Source: Lysinibacter sp. HNR (lineage in GTDB: Bacteria > Actinomycetota > Actinomycetes > Actinomycetales > Microbacteriaceae). Taken from it: a stretch of 64,000 bases of DNA. The position numbers and the translations under genes were made by a program. The stretch lies in assembly GCF_029760935.1 (NCBI RefSeq), contig NZ_CP121684.1, forward strand, positions 1,178,001 through 1,242,000, read 5' to 3'. Each line of letters starts with the position of its first letter. Within the stretch, counting starts at the first letter, position 1. The notes under the pieces were generated by a model. It searched no databases and had not been told where the DNA came from. It saw nothing but the letters and a program-made list of their open reading frames with translations. Of the stretch, positions 42,771 through 52,728 are shown piece after piece.

Positions 42771-45722
42771 ATGCTGAGTCAACGATTTATTGAACGTCAT
42801 ATCGGTACAAATGTGGACGATCAGCGCACCATGCTTGACGCGCTGGGCTATGCCTCTATTACTGATCTGCTTGATGCGGCTGTGCCGTCAGCCATTCGGG
42901 TGAAAAAGCCTCGCTCAAGCGAGGAGACACCCCCTTCCCTGCGGGAGAGTGCCCTGCCGCTGCCCGCAACTGAGACGGAAGCAATCGCGGAGCTGCGGGA
43001 GCTTGCCGCGCGCAACACGGTGCGTCGTTCGATGATCGGATTGGGTTACTACAACACGATTACCCCGGCGGTTATTAAGCGCAACGTGTTAGAGAACCCC
43101 AGCTGGTACACCGCCTACACTCCTTACCAGCCCGAAATCTCACAGGGTCGCCTTGAGGCCCTCATCAACTTTCAAACGATGATTGCCGATCTCACAGGCC
43201 TAGACACCGCCAACGCTTCGATGCTGGACGAGTCCACCGCCGTGGTGGAGGGCATGCTCCTGGCACGTCGAGCCTCGAAGCTTAAAGTGTCAACCTTTAT
43301 CGTGGATGCTGAAACGTTACCACAGACAAAAGTGCTGTTAAACGCGCGGGCTGAACCGCTGGGCATCATGGTTCTGGAACGTGACCTGGCTCGTATCGCG
43401 CGGGAGAAAGCGTGGGATGAGCTACCGGAAGCGTTTGGTATTTTTATTCAGTACCCCTCGGCCCATGGACAACTGTGGAACCCCGCATCCGTCATTAAGA
43501 AGGTGCGTGAGGCCGGCGGAATCGCTATTGTTGCGGCCGATCTTCTTGCTCTCGCTCTTGTTGCCCCTCCGGGTGAGTTGGGGGCAGATGTCGCCGTTGG
43601 TACCAGTCAGCGTTTTGGTGTTCCGTTGGGCTTTGGGGGGCCGCATGCCGGCTACCTAGCCGTGCGTTCCGGTCTGGAACGCCAGATGCCCGGGCGCCTG
43701 GTGGGGGTGAGTCAAGACGCCGATGGAAATCCCGGGTATCGTCTCAGTCTCCAGGCCCGTGAGCAGCACATTCGCCGAGAGAAAGCCACCTCGAACATTT
43801 GTACCGCCCAGGTTCTTTTGGCCATTATGGCCTCCATGTACGCGGTGTATCACGGTCCCAACGGCATCCGCGATATCGCTCGTTCGGTGCACAGTAGCGC
43901 GGTTAAACTGGCTGATACGCTCCGCGCCGGTGGTGTAGAGATTGAGCACGCTTTCTTCTTTGACACCCTTGCCCTGCGGGTTGCAGACTCCGAAGCCGTG
44001 GTGAGGGCAGCGCTGTCTCGTAATATCAATCTGTACGCGGCTGATGCGACGCGCGTGCTGGTTTCGGTAGACGAGACCACGACCGAAGCAGATATCAGAT
44101 CCGTAGCGCTTGCCTGTGGCGTAGCGGTCTCGGAGCCTGTGGACGATCTTCGTGAGGACAACCTCTCTGTCACGCTTGACGATTTCGCGATACCAGACGA
44201 CCTTCGACGCGCGTCAGATTATCTGGGCCACGAGGTTTTCAACAGTTATCACTCCGAGACCTCCATGATGCGCTATCTCAAGCGCCTAGCGGATAAAGAC
44301 TACGCTCTTGACCGCGGCATGATTCCCCTGGGTTCCTGCACTATGAAGCTTAACGCGGCCACAGAGATGGAGTCCGTGAGCTGGCCAGAGTTTGCCGGTT
44401 TGCACCCCTTCGCGCCCGAAGACGATGTGGCGGGAACACTTGAACTTATTATGCAATTGGAGCGGTGGCTCGCCGATGTCACAGGGTACGACACCGTCTC
44501 GCTTCAACCCAACGCGGGAAGCCAGGGTGAGTTAGCAGGACTTTTGGCTATCCGCGGGTATCATCGTTCGCGGGGTGAGCAGAACCGTACGGTCTGTCTG
44601 ATTCCCTCGAGCGCACACGGTACCAATGCAGCGTCGGCTGTGCTCGCGGGAATGTCAGTTGTGGTTGTTGCGTGTGATGAGAAGGGGAACATTGATCTTG
44701 GCGATCTGCAGGCCAAAATCGATGCCAATGCCGACCGCCTTGCTGCACTCATGATTACCTACCCCTCCACACACGGTGTTTACGAGGGTGAGGTAGCGGC
44801 TATCATCCGGGCTGCTCACGATGCGGGTGCTCAGGTTTACGTCGATGGTGCAAACTTGAATGCCCTGCTGGGGTACGCACGCTTTGGAGATTTTGGTGGG
44901 GACGTGTCGCATCTTAATCTGCATAAAACCTTTTCTATCCCACACGGCGGTGGAGGACCGGGAATCGGTCCTGTGGCTGCCAAGGCTCATCTGGCGCCAT
45001 TCTTGCCGGGGCACCCAATGGCGCAGCGCACCACGCACGCCATGTATAACAAGGCTGGTGGCTGGGAAGTTGTCGAGCACGGCGGACCTCCGGTGGCGGC
45101 GGCGCCCTACGGCAGTGCAAGTATCCTACCTATATCGTGGGCCTACGTGCGTATGATGGGTGAGTCTGGGCTGGTGGGCGCGACGGGAGCTGCTGTGCTC
45201 GCCGCAAACTACATCGCAACTAGGTTGCGTGAGTATTATCCCGTGCTTTACACGGGAGATAGTGGCCTGGTGGCGCACGAGTGTATTTTGGACCTGCGTC
45301 CCCTCAAGGAGGCCACCGGCATCACCGTTGAGGATGTCGCAAAGCGTCTGATCGACTACGGCTTTCACGCCCCTACTATGTCGTTTCCCGTTGCGAGTAC
45401 TCTGATGGTGGAGCCAACAGAGTCGGAGAATCTCGCAGAGTTAGACCGCTTTATCGATGCCATGATCGCTATTAGGCGAGAGGCCGAGGCCGTGGGCCGA
45501 GGTGATTTTCCACCCGACGATAACCCCCTGCGTGGTGCTCCTCACACCGCACATGCTCTGATCTCAGGGGCATGGGAGCACTCTTACACGCGTGAGCAGG
45601 CCGCCTATCCGGTCGCCGGGATTGTAAGGAATAAGTATTGGCCCCCCGTGCGACGTATTGATCAAGCCTACGGAGATCGTAATCTGGTGTGCTCCTGCCC
45701 GTCACCTGAGGCATTTATCTAA
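42771..45722 (+). CDS. gcvP: Glycine dehydrogenase (decarboxylating), P protein
   Basis: 983 residues, the single-chain form of the PLP-dependent P protein, which decarboxylates glycine and loads the lipoyl arm of Gcv[19 protein letters not shown] opens the protein; the N-terminal half has GLGYYNT and [16 protein letters not shown]; the C-terminal half has the PLP lysine at about 719 in [19 protein letters not shown] 42771 was chosen over an open frame reaching 42723 inside gcvH. The L protein (dihydrolipoyl dehydrogenase) is not in this window. Confidence 0.97.
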   Translation: MLSQRFIERHIGTNVDDQRTMLDALGYASITDLLDAAVPSAIRVKKPRSSEETPPSLRESALPLPATETEAIAELRELAARNTVRRSMIGLGYYNTITPAVIKRNVLENPSWYTAYTPYQPEISQGRLEALINFQTMIADLTGLDTANASMLDESTAVVEGMLLARRASKLKVSTFIVDAETLPQTKVLLNARAEPLGIMVLERDLARIAREKAWDELPEAFGIFIQYPSAHGQLWNPASVIKKVREAGGIAIVAADLLALALVAPPGELGADVAVGTSQRFGVPLGFGGPHAGYLAVRSGLERQMPGRLVGVSQDADGNPGYRLSLQAREQHIRREKATSNICTAQVLLAIMASMYAVYHGPNGIRDIARSVHSSAVKLADTLRAGGVEIEHAFFFDTLALRVADSEAVVRAALSRNINLYAADATRVLVSVDETTTEADIRSVALACGVAVSEPVDDLREDNLSVTLDDFAIPDDLRRASDYLGHEVFNSYHSETSMMRYLKRLADKDYALDRGMIPLGSCTMKLNAATEMESVSWPEFAGLHPFAPEDDVAGTLELIMQLERWLADVTGYDTVSLQPNAGSQGELAGLLAIRGYHRSRGEQNRTVCLIPSSAHGTNAASAVLAGMSVVVVACDEKGNIDLGDLQAKIDANADRLAALMITYPSTHGVYEGEVAAIIRAAHDAGAQVYVDGANLNALLGYARFGDFGGDVSHLNLHKTFSIPHGGGGPGIGPVAAKAHLAPFLPGHPMAQRTTHAMYNKAGGWEVVEHGGPPVAAAPYGSASILPISWAYVRMMGESGLVGATGAAVLAANYIATRLREYYPVLYTGDSGLVAHECILDLRPLKEATGITVEDVAKRLIDYGFHAPTMSFPVASTLMVEPTESENLAELDRFIDAMIAIRREAEAVGRGDFPPDDNPLRGAPHTAHALISGAWEHSYTREQAAYPVAGIVRNKYWPPVRRIDQAYGDRNLVCSCPSPEAFI

Positions 45723-46060
45723 AGACGAGTCTCTCCTGGCTGTTTTACAAGACGATGCACTGAGGCGACACGATTGAGTTTCCTTTCCGTTTTATAATTT
45801 TTCTGAATTTTACGGGATGAAATTTAAATATTGCGAATTATTTGCGATAAGAGCTACTTTTTGTGCGCAGAAAGCTCAAAAGTATCGTAATATTGATCAA
45901 GCTCAGGCTAATCGTTCTTCGAGTGTGCTGCTGCACGGTGTAAGGATATGGATCCGGTGTCAATTTAGTTTCTGAACTAAGACGACGTAATGAGGCGTCT
46001 AGCTCTGAGCTAATCGAACAGGTTGCAACTTCTGTTCAAATAAGGTGAAAGGCGAAATTT
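45723..46060. other. A+T-rich 338-bp intergenic region
   Basis: No gene supported. The left half is markedly A+T-rich (tttataattttt near 45791, gaaatttaaatattgcgaatt near 45830) compared with its neighbours. It must hold the promoter of the universal stress protein gene; TATAAT at 45793-45798 is a possible -10 without a well-spaced -35. Confidence 0.5.
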
Positions 46061-46981
46061 ATGCGTTATGTGGTTGGATACACCGCGGATGAACGGGGCC
46101 GTAACGCGATTGATCTCGCTGTTGCTTTTGCCAGGGGACAGGACGCAACGCTCACTCTGGTGCTGGTTCTTCCCCCGGCAGAACCGTTTCAAGCGGTTTA
46201 TCCTCCGGAGAGTGATTACAGCACCATTTTGATAGAGCAGGCTGAGGCCTGGTTGACCGAGGCCGTGGCAATGGTACCGGCGGGAATAACGGTTACCGCA
46301 GAAATTCGTTTCTCTCACTCGCTCGCAGAGGGGCTGATGGCCGCTGCCTCTGATCTGCACGCGGCCCTCATTATCATTGGGACGGGGAAGGGTGGCCTGT
46401 TTAACCGTTCAACGGTGGGCAAGGTCGCGCAGAGCCTTCTTCACGCCTCGATGGTTCCCGTGGCTATCGCACCTCAGGGGTACACGGCGTCCCGCGAAAT
46501 TTCTCGAATTACCTTTGCTGTGGGAAACCGCGGCGGAGGGCAGGCGATTCGTGACGTGGGCATTACCTCCGCGAATCAGAGAGGAATACCACTTCGTGTC
46601 ATATCTCTTCTTGCGCTGGATACCGATGACCCGGTTGTGCGTGAGCGTGCCTGGGCTCAGGCAAACGAAGCGCGCGAGAGCGCCCTGGAGCGTCTTCCCG
46701 CCGGATCAACGGTAACCGCGGAGATTGCTCAGGGCGAAACGATTGAGGAGGCCGTGACAAAAATCGAATGGAACAACGAGGAAGTCGTTATTGTGGGGTC
46801 TAGCCGACTTGCCGAGAGGAACAAGCTGTTCTTGGGAAGCACCGCCAACAAAATGATGCGCTCACTGCCTGTTCCCATGGTCGTGGTGCCCCGCGACTAC
46901 GTTGTATCCGATGACCCTGGGCTGTCTGTCGCAGACGACACGGCGGAAAACACCAGGGACCCTAAAGAGAGTGGTAACTAA
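46061..46981 (+). CDS. Tandem-domain universal stress protein
   Basis: 306 residues with two UspA domains (~1-145 and ~150-285). The first has the ATP-binding-type motif GTGKGGLFNRSTVGKVAQSLL (cited as IGTGKGGLF and RSTVG), the second GSSRLAERNKLFLGSTANKM with the analogous G-x2-G-x9-GS pattern slightly varied. Function is likely nucleotide-linked stress sensing in the cytoplasm. Its stop is two bases before the permease GTG, so it is probably co-transcribed and may regulate or accompany that transporter. Confidence 0.9.
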   Translation: MRYVVGYTADERGRNAIDLAVAFARGQDATLTLVLVLPPAEPFQAVYPPESDYSTILIEQAEAWLTEAVAMVPAGITVTAEIRFSHSLAEGLMAAASDLHAALIIIGTGKGGLFNRSTVGKVAQSLLHASMVPVAIAPQGYTASREISRITFAVGNRGGGQAIRDVGITSANQRGIPLRVISLLALDTDDPVVRERAWAQANEARESALERLPAGSTVTAEIAQGETIEEAVTKIEWNNEEVVIVGSSRLAERNKLFLGSTANKMMRSLPVPMVVVPRDYVVSDDPGLSVADDTAENTRDPKESGN

Positions 46982-46983
46982 CA

Positions 46984-48561
46984 GTGGCTAACGCGGTTAA
47001 CATCAAAGTTGTTGAAGGTAGTGGCATTTCAAAGAAGGGTCTCCCCAAGGGAGCCGTTGGAGTATTGGGTGCCCTCGTTATCGGTCTCTCATGCTGTGCC
47101 CCGGCATACACTCTGACAGCCGCGGTTGGCCCCGCCGCCAGCGAGGTGGGTGTGCAGACCCCGGCAATCTTTTTGATGGGTTTTATTCCCATGTTTCTGG
47201 TTGCGCTCGGGTATCGTGCGCTTAACGATGCGATGCCCGACTCCGGTACCTCCTTCACCTGGGCAACCCGCGCCTTCGGACCCTGGATCGGATGGATGGG
47301 CGGGTGGGGCCTCATCGCGGCAACCGTGCTGGTGCTCTCTAACCTGGCGGGTATCGCCGTGGAATTTTTGTTTTTGGCACTGTCGCTACTGTTTGAAAAC
47401 CCGGAGATAGCTGCGCTCAGCGACAACGTGTTGATAAACATCACCGTGTGTATTACCTTTATGGCCGTTGCCACCTGGATATCGTATCGCGGTATGGCCT
47501 CAACAAAGGTCTTTCAGTACCTCACGGTCTCGTTTCAGATGGCCATCCTGCTGTGGTTTATCATTGCGCTTTTTGTGGGTGCGGCCGACCACAAAGATTC
47601 GCTTCCGGTTGATATCTCGTGGTTTAACCCCCTTGAGGTGAGTAGCTTTGGGGCGTTCTCCGCGGGTATCGCGGTGTCCATCTTTGTGTACTGGGGATGG
47701 GACACCGTTCTCACCATGAACGAAGAAACCAAGGAGTCCCGGGGACGCTTCTCAACGGCAAGTAAAGCCGCAACAATTCTGATTCTTCTTCTGGTGGTGC
47801 TTTATGTCACCACGGCAACGGCTGCGGTCTCCTTTGCGGGGGTGGGCGACGGTCCGACCGGACTCGGTAACACAGCCATAGCGGAAAACGTCTTTGCGGC
47901 CCTGGCCAATCCGGTTATGGGTGGAGGCGCCATTTTCCTCGCCATTGCCGTTCTTCTCAGCTCGGTTGCGTCGATTCAATCCACCGCAATCTCGCCGGCC
48001 AGAACGCTTCTTGCCATGTCGCACTATAAGGCGCTTCCGCCCATGCTCTCACGCATTCACCCGCGCTTTAAATCTCCCCACTACGCGCTCATCACCTCGT
48101 CTGTCGTAGCCTCTGCGTTCTACGTGATCATGCGTCTTCTTAGTGAAGATGTTTTGTGGGACACGATAACCTCGTTGGGAATTATGGTGTGCTTTTACTA
48201 CGGGGTAACTGCCCTCGCCAGCGTAGCCTATTTCCGTAAGACCGCTTTTGCCACCTGGAAAGACGCAATGGCCAAGGTCATCTTGCCGGGCATTGGAGGG
48301 GTCCTGCTCTTTGTGACCTTTATTCAAACCACGATTGACAGTATGGATCCCAACTTTGGTTCGGGCTCAGAGATTGGTGGTGTGGGCCTGGTGTTTATCC
48401 TGGGCGCGTCGGTCATTCTCACCGGCGTGGTGTATATGGTTGTGCAGTCTCTGCGTCGCCCGGAGTTCTTTCGCGGCACCATCCTCAAACGTGGCTATGA
48501 TCTCCCTGAGGCGGAGAAGGAAAACGCACATGCTCACGAGCCGGAATATCTGAAAGATTAG
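46984..48561 (+). CDS. APC superfamily amino acid/amine permease
   Basis: 525 residues, about 12 membrane helices. The N-terminal APC core includes GVLGALVIGLSCCAPAYTLTAA and ALNDAMPDSGTSFTWATRAFGP, cited in parts, where the conserved G-S-x-x-x-W segment lies. The central SPARTLLAMSHYKALPPML loop and IHPRFKSPHYAL are family landmarks. It would import an amino acid or amine by proton coupling. It converges on the trimodular kinase/aminotransferase gene, 14 bases between stops, which suggests that the imported compound may be that enzyme's substrate. Confidence 0.88.
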   Translation: MANAVNIKVVEGSGISKKGLPKGAVGVLGALVIGLSCCAPAYTLTAAVGPAASEVGVQTPAIFLMGFIPMFLVALGYRALNDAMPDSGTSFTWATRAFGPWIGWMGGWGLIAATVLVLSNLAGIAVEFLFLALSLLFENPEIAALSDNVLINITVCITFMAVATWISYRGMASTKVFQYLTVSFQMAILLWFIIALFVGAADHKDSLPVDISWFNPLEVSSFGAFSAGIAVSIFVYWGWDTVLTMNEETKESRGRFSTASKAATILILLLVVLYVTTATAAVSFAGVGDGPTGLGNTAIAENVFAALANPVMGGGAIFLAIAVLLSSVASIQSTAISPARTLLAMSHYKALPPMLSRIHPRFKSPHYALITSSVVASAFYVIMRLLSEDVLWDTITSLGIMVCFYYGVTALASVAYFRKTAFATWKDAMAKVILPGIGGVLLFVTFIQTTIDSMDPNFGSGSEIGGVGLVFILGASVILTGVVYMVVQSLRRPEFFRGTILKRGYDLPEAEKENAHAHEPEYLKD

Positions 48562-48575
48562 CGGACCTGTGAGGA

Positions 48576-51566
48576 CTACCAGCCAGCCGTGAGCACCCGG
48601 TCGAGGGTATCCACAAAAAATTGAGCGCTCGTCCGGGTAAAGCACAGCGGGGGCTTAACCTTGAGCACGTTACCGCGGTCACCGGTGGGCTGAACGATCA
48701 CACCCAGATCCCGCATCCGGTTGCAAATGAGGGGGGTTTCCTGCGTCGCAGGCTCAAGGGTTGTCCCGTCACGAATAAGCTCAACTCCCAGGTAGAGCCC
48801 ACTGCCGTGAATCTTGCCAATCATGGGGTGGCGGTTGGCCAGCTTATGAAGCTCCTCAAGGAGATAAGCGCCAACTACCCGTGCGTTTTCCTGAAGGGAT
48901 TCGTTCTCTATCACGTCAAGCACAGCCAAACCTATGCGAGAACTCAGGGTACTTCCACCCGATGAGGAGAAGAAGGTGCCCTGGTTCGAGAGGGCATCGG
49001 CAATCTCTCGCCGGGTGATAACCGCGCCTAGAGGGTGCCCGTTCCCCATCGCCTTAGCAACCGTGACAATGTCGGGAACAACCCCGTGCTCTTCAAAGCC
49101 CCAGAAATATGTGCCGAGTCGACCGTAACCTACCTGAACCTCGTCCGAGATGACAACGCCCCCGCAACCGCGAATCGCGTCGTAGACGGTTGCCAAGTAC
49201 CCCGGAGGCTGGGGGATGCCTCCGGCGTTACCGTTTCTCGGTTCCGCAATGTAGGTGCCGACGGGTGTGCCCCGCGAGGCAAGCATCTGGATAGTCCTCA
49301 CCGCGTCTGCCGCATAGCGCTCCCCAGCGCCCTCGCCGCGGTAGATTCCCCGGTAGCTATTCGGTGCATCGAGCACGTGCACCCAGTCTGGACGAGTCTC
49401 TCCGGCTCGGGGGTTGTCCGAAGTTGACGTGGAAACCGCGTCAGAGGCGAGTGACCAGCCGTGATACGACTCGTGTACACACAGGACGTGTTCTCGAGAG
49501 GTATAGGCCTTTGAGAGGCGAAGCGCCAGGTCAACGGCCTCTGAACCGCTATTAACAAGTAGCACGGTATCAAAAGAATCCGGCATTTTATCCAGTAGTT
49601 TGCGGCTGAGCTGTGTCACGGCCGCGTAGTGGAATCGAGAGTTTGTATTGAGTCTGCGCCACTGGTCGGCGGCGACTTCGGCGACTACCGGATGTCCGTG
49701 TCCGAGTATTGTTACGTTGTTTACCATGTCAAGGTAGTGGCGACCCGCAGTGTCGATGAGGTGTTCCTTCCACCCCCGCTCAATCTGTGGAGGAGCGGCG
49801 TAGTAGTGGCTCTGGAGTGGCGAATACGCACTGGCCCGCTGTGCGAGTTCTTCCACCGGGTCTGTGGGTTGTACACGTTTTTCTGCGGGGAAAAGATCCT
49901 CCCCAACCAGGGTGGCGGGATCCTGATACACGGCCGACCACCCGGCAAACTCAGACATTTTGACAAAACGGGCGAGTGCGGATGGTTCCGCCGTGGTGTG
50001 GCGATCCCCGTCTTGTGATTGCGTGAGCAACCACACCGTGAGGGATCGTGTGCTTACGCCGAGGGGCATGCCTCTCTCGATTGGTGCTCCCACCTTTAAC
50101 CCGCGAAGGGGGCGGATGCCGGAGAGCGCTACCGTATGCTCCCCGTCGTCTATACTGAGCGACCCCTCACCAACAAAGCTCACGGTGCCGTTAAAGGGTG
50201 ACTCGACGGGGGCGGGATCTCGTAGATAAATCTCCATAGCAGTGGAGACACTGTGGGGTTCGTTTTCACTCAGGGGAGTAGCCCGGGTGAGGCGTGCCTC
50301 ACCGTAGCGGGTGATCACCGCCTGCGACAGAGCGAGGTGTGCATTGATAATGCGCTTTTCCTCGTCCTCGGCGTTTAACCAGGAACCCGTGAGATATTCT
50401 GCGCTGCTGTAGGAAAGGTCGATTATGGCGGGCTTGCTGCCCTCAAGCGTTGGCAGGATACTGTGCGGTGCTGTGCCCTCGGAGGCGAATGCTCCGTCGC
50501 TGGAACCGAGGGGGAACCCCAGCGCCCGGCGCAGCGCAGCCTCGGCCACATCCCAGTCGTATTGCGCTGGAGTGTGAAATATTGTCCATTCCCGTTCCAG
50601 TGCCTCACGCGCATACTCGTTGTGTGGGTCAATCGCAACCTGCTGCTCACCGCTGACCACAAGAACCGCACCGCGCAGCACGATGAGCGGCCAGAGCGCG
50701 CTGATCTCCGCCTCTGAAAGCGGAGCCCGGCTGTGGAATTCCTCGATGAGAGGCATGATTGCCAGGGGGTTTGTGGGTTCGTGATGAAAGACCGCGGTGC
50801 AGGCAACAGCAAGTTCTGCCACGCGCCAACCGTAAGAGGCATCACCAAAATCGATGATTCCCGTGATGCGAGGCTGTCCTGAGGGCGAGAGCGCGGATAC
50901 GACATTATCGTCGGTGAGATCCCCGTGCACAGCCTGAACGGGTAAAAACGGAGTTACCTTGGAGAGGAGTCGCTGCGCACGGAGCAGTGCGTCTTCGACT
51001 AGGGTCCTCTTATCTCGGTCGACAACACAGGGCAGTAGCGAGGATACGACCTCTTCGGCGTGACGTAGATCCCACTGCAGCGCCCGATCGAGCCCCGGAT
51101 GCTGTAACGTGGCAAGCTGCTTGCTCACCGTTCCCACGAGGGAACCAAAATCACGTATCACATCGGGTGCCAGGTAGTCACTGTCGATCAGGGGAGAACC
51201 CTCGACAAAGCTGAGGAGCCTGAGTGAGTGAGGGGTGCCCTCGAGGGAGACCGCGGAAATATCTTTTCCCTCGAGCGAGGGGATTGGGCGAGGGGTGTTG
51301 ATTCCACCGTCACCAAGATGCAGCATCACCGCGTTTTGTGACTCAATCTCATCGCGAGAGAAAGCAGAGTTGCTGATTTTGATCAGGTATTTCTCTCCGT
51401 CTTTTGCGGTGAGCAGAAAGTTACGGTCCTGCTGGCTGCCCAGCTCCCGCACGGTTCCCTCTATCCCAAAAAGGCTCCGTGCAAAATCATGAACCTGAGG
51501 TTCAGTAACTCGGGGACGGGGAAGCCCACCGTGGGTAGTGTTGGGGGCCGGGGTCTCTGGTGTCAT
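48576..51566 (-). CDS. Trimodular protein: APH-type kinase, M23-like domain, class III aminotransferase fold
   Basis: 996 residues. Residues ~25-350 are an aminoglycoside-phosphotransferase/homoserine-kinase-like fold with catalytic loop HGDLTDDN (214-221) and metal motif IIDFGD (237-242). Residues ~450-520 resemble an M23-peptidase/lipoyl-like beta domain (SPFNGTVSFVGEG). Residues ~595-996 are a class III PLP fold with NSGSEAVDLALRL, ISDEVQVGYGR (Asp808) and Lys838 in VAKAMGNGHPLG. Related two- or three-part proteins are thought to phosphorylate an amino alcohol and then eliminate phosphate (phospho-lyase chemistry as in human ETNPPL). ATG at 51564-51566 starts the kinase domain; the open frame extends to 51725. 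The substrate is unknown. Confidence 0.9.
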   Translation of the reverse strand: MTPETPAPNTTHGGLPRPRVTEPQVHDFARSLFGIEGTVRELGSQQDRNFLLTAKDGEKYLIKISNSAFSRDEIESQNAVMLHLGDGGINTPRPIPSLEGKDISAVSLEGTPHSLRLLSFVEGSPLIDSDYLAPDVIRDFGSLVGTVSKQLATLQHPGLDRALQWDLRHAEEVVSSLLPCVVDRDKRTLVEDALLRAQRLLSKVTPFLPVQAVHGDLTDDNVVSALSPSGQPRITGIIDFGDASYGWRVAELAVACTAVFHHEPTNPLAIMPLIEEFHSRAPLSEAEISALWPLIVLRGAVLVVSGEQQVAIDPHNEYAREALEREWTIFHTPAQYDWDVAEAALRRALGFPLGSSDGAFASEGTAPHSILPTLEGSKPAIIDLSYSSAEYLTGSWLNAEDEEKRIINAHLALSQAVITRYGEARLTRATPLSENEPHSVSTAMEIYLRDPAPVESPFNGTVSFVGEGSLSIDDGEHTVALSGIRPLRGLKVGAPIERGMPLGVSTRSLTVWLLTQSQDGDRHTTAEPSALARFVKMSEFAGWSAVYQDPATLVGEDLFPAEKRVQPTDPVEELAQRASAYSPLQSHYYAAPPQIERGWKEHLIDTAGRHYLDMVNNVTILGHGHPVVAEVAADQWRRLNTNSRFHYAAVTQLSRKLLDKMPDSFDTVLLVNSGSEAVDLALRLSKAYTSREHVLCVHESYHGWSLASDAVSTSTSDNPRAGETRPDWVHVLDAPNSYRGIYRGEGAGERYAADAVRTIQMLASRGTPVGTYIAEPRNGNAGGIPQPPGYLATVYDAIRGCGGVVISDEVQVGYGRLGTYFWGFEEHGVVPDIVTVAKAMGNGHPLGAVITRREIADALSNQGTFFSSSGGSTLSSRIGLAVLDVIENESLQENARVVGAYLLEELHKLANRHPMIGKIHGSGLYLGVELIRDGTTLEPATQETPLICNRMRDLGVIVQPTGDRGNVLKVKPPLCFTRTSAQFFVDTLDRVLTAGW

Positions 51567-51681
51567 TGTGCTCTCATCGTGCGATACTGGTTCTAGGAAA
51601 GTACTCTCCTCAATGATGATACCGATCGAGTCTTGTGCTCGACTAAGACTTGTGTAGGTAGATCCCCGGTATACAGGAATA

Positions 51682-52485
51682 TCACACGCCAAAAAGGTCT
51701 GGGAACAGCGATATCGCCCACGCATACCCTACAAAACTCACAATATCGAGTATCCAATGCGCGACAATGAGCGGCCGGGTGCGCCCGTAACGCTGGTAAC
51801 ACACCCCAAACACAATACCCATGGCGACGTTGCCCACAAACCCCCCAAATCCCTGATATAGGTGATAGCTCCCCCGGAGAATGGCGCTTGTCAGGATGAT
51901 GCTCCAGGGTCGCCAGGTTAGGTCGCGGAGCCGGGCAAAAAGATACCCCACCACGATAATTTCTTCGAGGAGAGCAGCCTTCAGAGCGGCCAAGACTAGC
52001 ACGGGAATTGTCCACCAGAAAGTATCTAGGGGAGCGGGAATAACCGTCACGTTCAGATTGAGCGATCGGGCCCCCAGGTACAGGGCAATTCCCGGTACAC
52101 CGATAACGGCGGCGAGAAGCAGGCCTCCCCAGGCATCCGACCAGCGAGGTCTGCCCGCCAGGCCCAATCGCGCGCAGTGCGGTTTGTTTTCCTGCCAGAG
52201 AAGGAAGATCACAAGCGCGACGGGGGCCAGCCCAATAAAAATTCCCGTTACCTGGTAGAAGAGGTCGAAGAGGGGGCTGTCGGAGAGCGACTGGTTGAGG
52301 GAGGCTGTCTGCTCGGAGAGGGACTCCTCCCGGGTGAGCCGATGAGCTATTGAGAGGATTGCGTAGATTGCGGATGCCCCGAGGGAGAGCATCAGCACTA
52401 TGAGTATCTCCCAGCGAATGCGGGCGGGTGAAAGAGGCGCGTACCCCACCCCGGGTGATTCTCGGGCGTCGAATGTAACAGGCAT
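51682..52485 (-). CDS. CPBP family intramembrane metalloprotease
   Basis: 267 residues, about seven membrane helices. The CPBP (Abi/CAAX-protease-like) motifs are LLEEIIVVGYLFARL (motif 1, Glu-Glu), ILRGSYHLYQG (motif 2, His) and VAHWILDIVSF (motif 3, His and Asp). Family members cleave prenylated proteins or bacteriocin-related peptides inside the membrane. It is divergent from the oligopeptide importer across a 243-base region that includes a short palindrome. Confidence 0.88.
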   Translation of the reverse strand: MPVTFDARESPGVGYAPLSPARIRWEILIVLMLSLGASAIYAILSIAHRLTREESLSEQTASLNQSLSDSPLFDLFYQVTGIFIGLAPVALVIFLLWQENKPHCARLGLAGRPRWSDAWGGLLLAAVIGVPGIALYLGARSLNLNVTVIPAPLDTFWWTIPVLVLAALKAALLEEIIVVGYLFARLRDLTWRPWSIILTSAILRGSYHLYQGFGGFVGNVAMGIVFGVCYQRYGRTRPLIVAHWILDIVSFVGYAWAISLFPDLFGV

Positions 52486-52506
52486 GTAAATAACCTATGT
52501 CCTTGA

Positions 52507-52522
52507 GCGGGATTTATCCCGC
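52507..52522. promoter_or_regulatory. Palindrome between CPBP gene and peptide importer, candidate operator
   Basis: GCGGGAT-TT-ATCCCGC is a perfect 16-bp palindrome 22 bases upstream of the CPBP gene start, in the divergent region of the peptide importer. Its outer arms (GCGGG/CCCGC) match those of the inverted repeat upstream of fbaA. Confidence 0.4.
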
Positions 52523-52728
52523 ATGGCGCGGTGCGTATTTTGTCCCATAAACGCAATAAATATGCGCTAATCTGGGGGTGAGGGAAGCCTCGGAGTGAAT
52601 ACAATTACGTAACTGTTGCGAGAGGATGCATTATGTACCCTCTTCCGAAGCTTAGTATCGTGGGTACCAACAGTTATGTGAGGGTGGCAAAAACTGCCAG
52701 TGCGCCTCGCAACACACAGGAGGAAATT

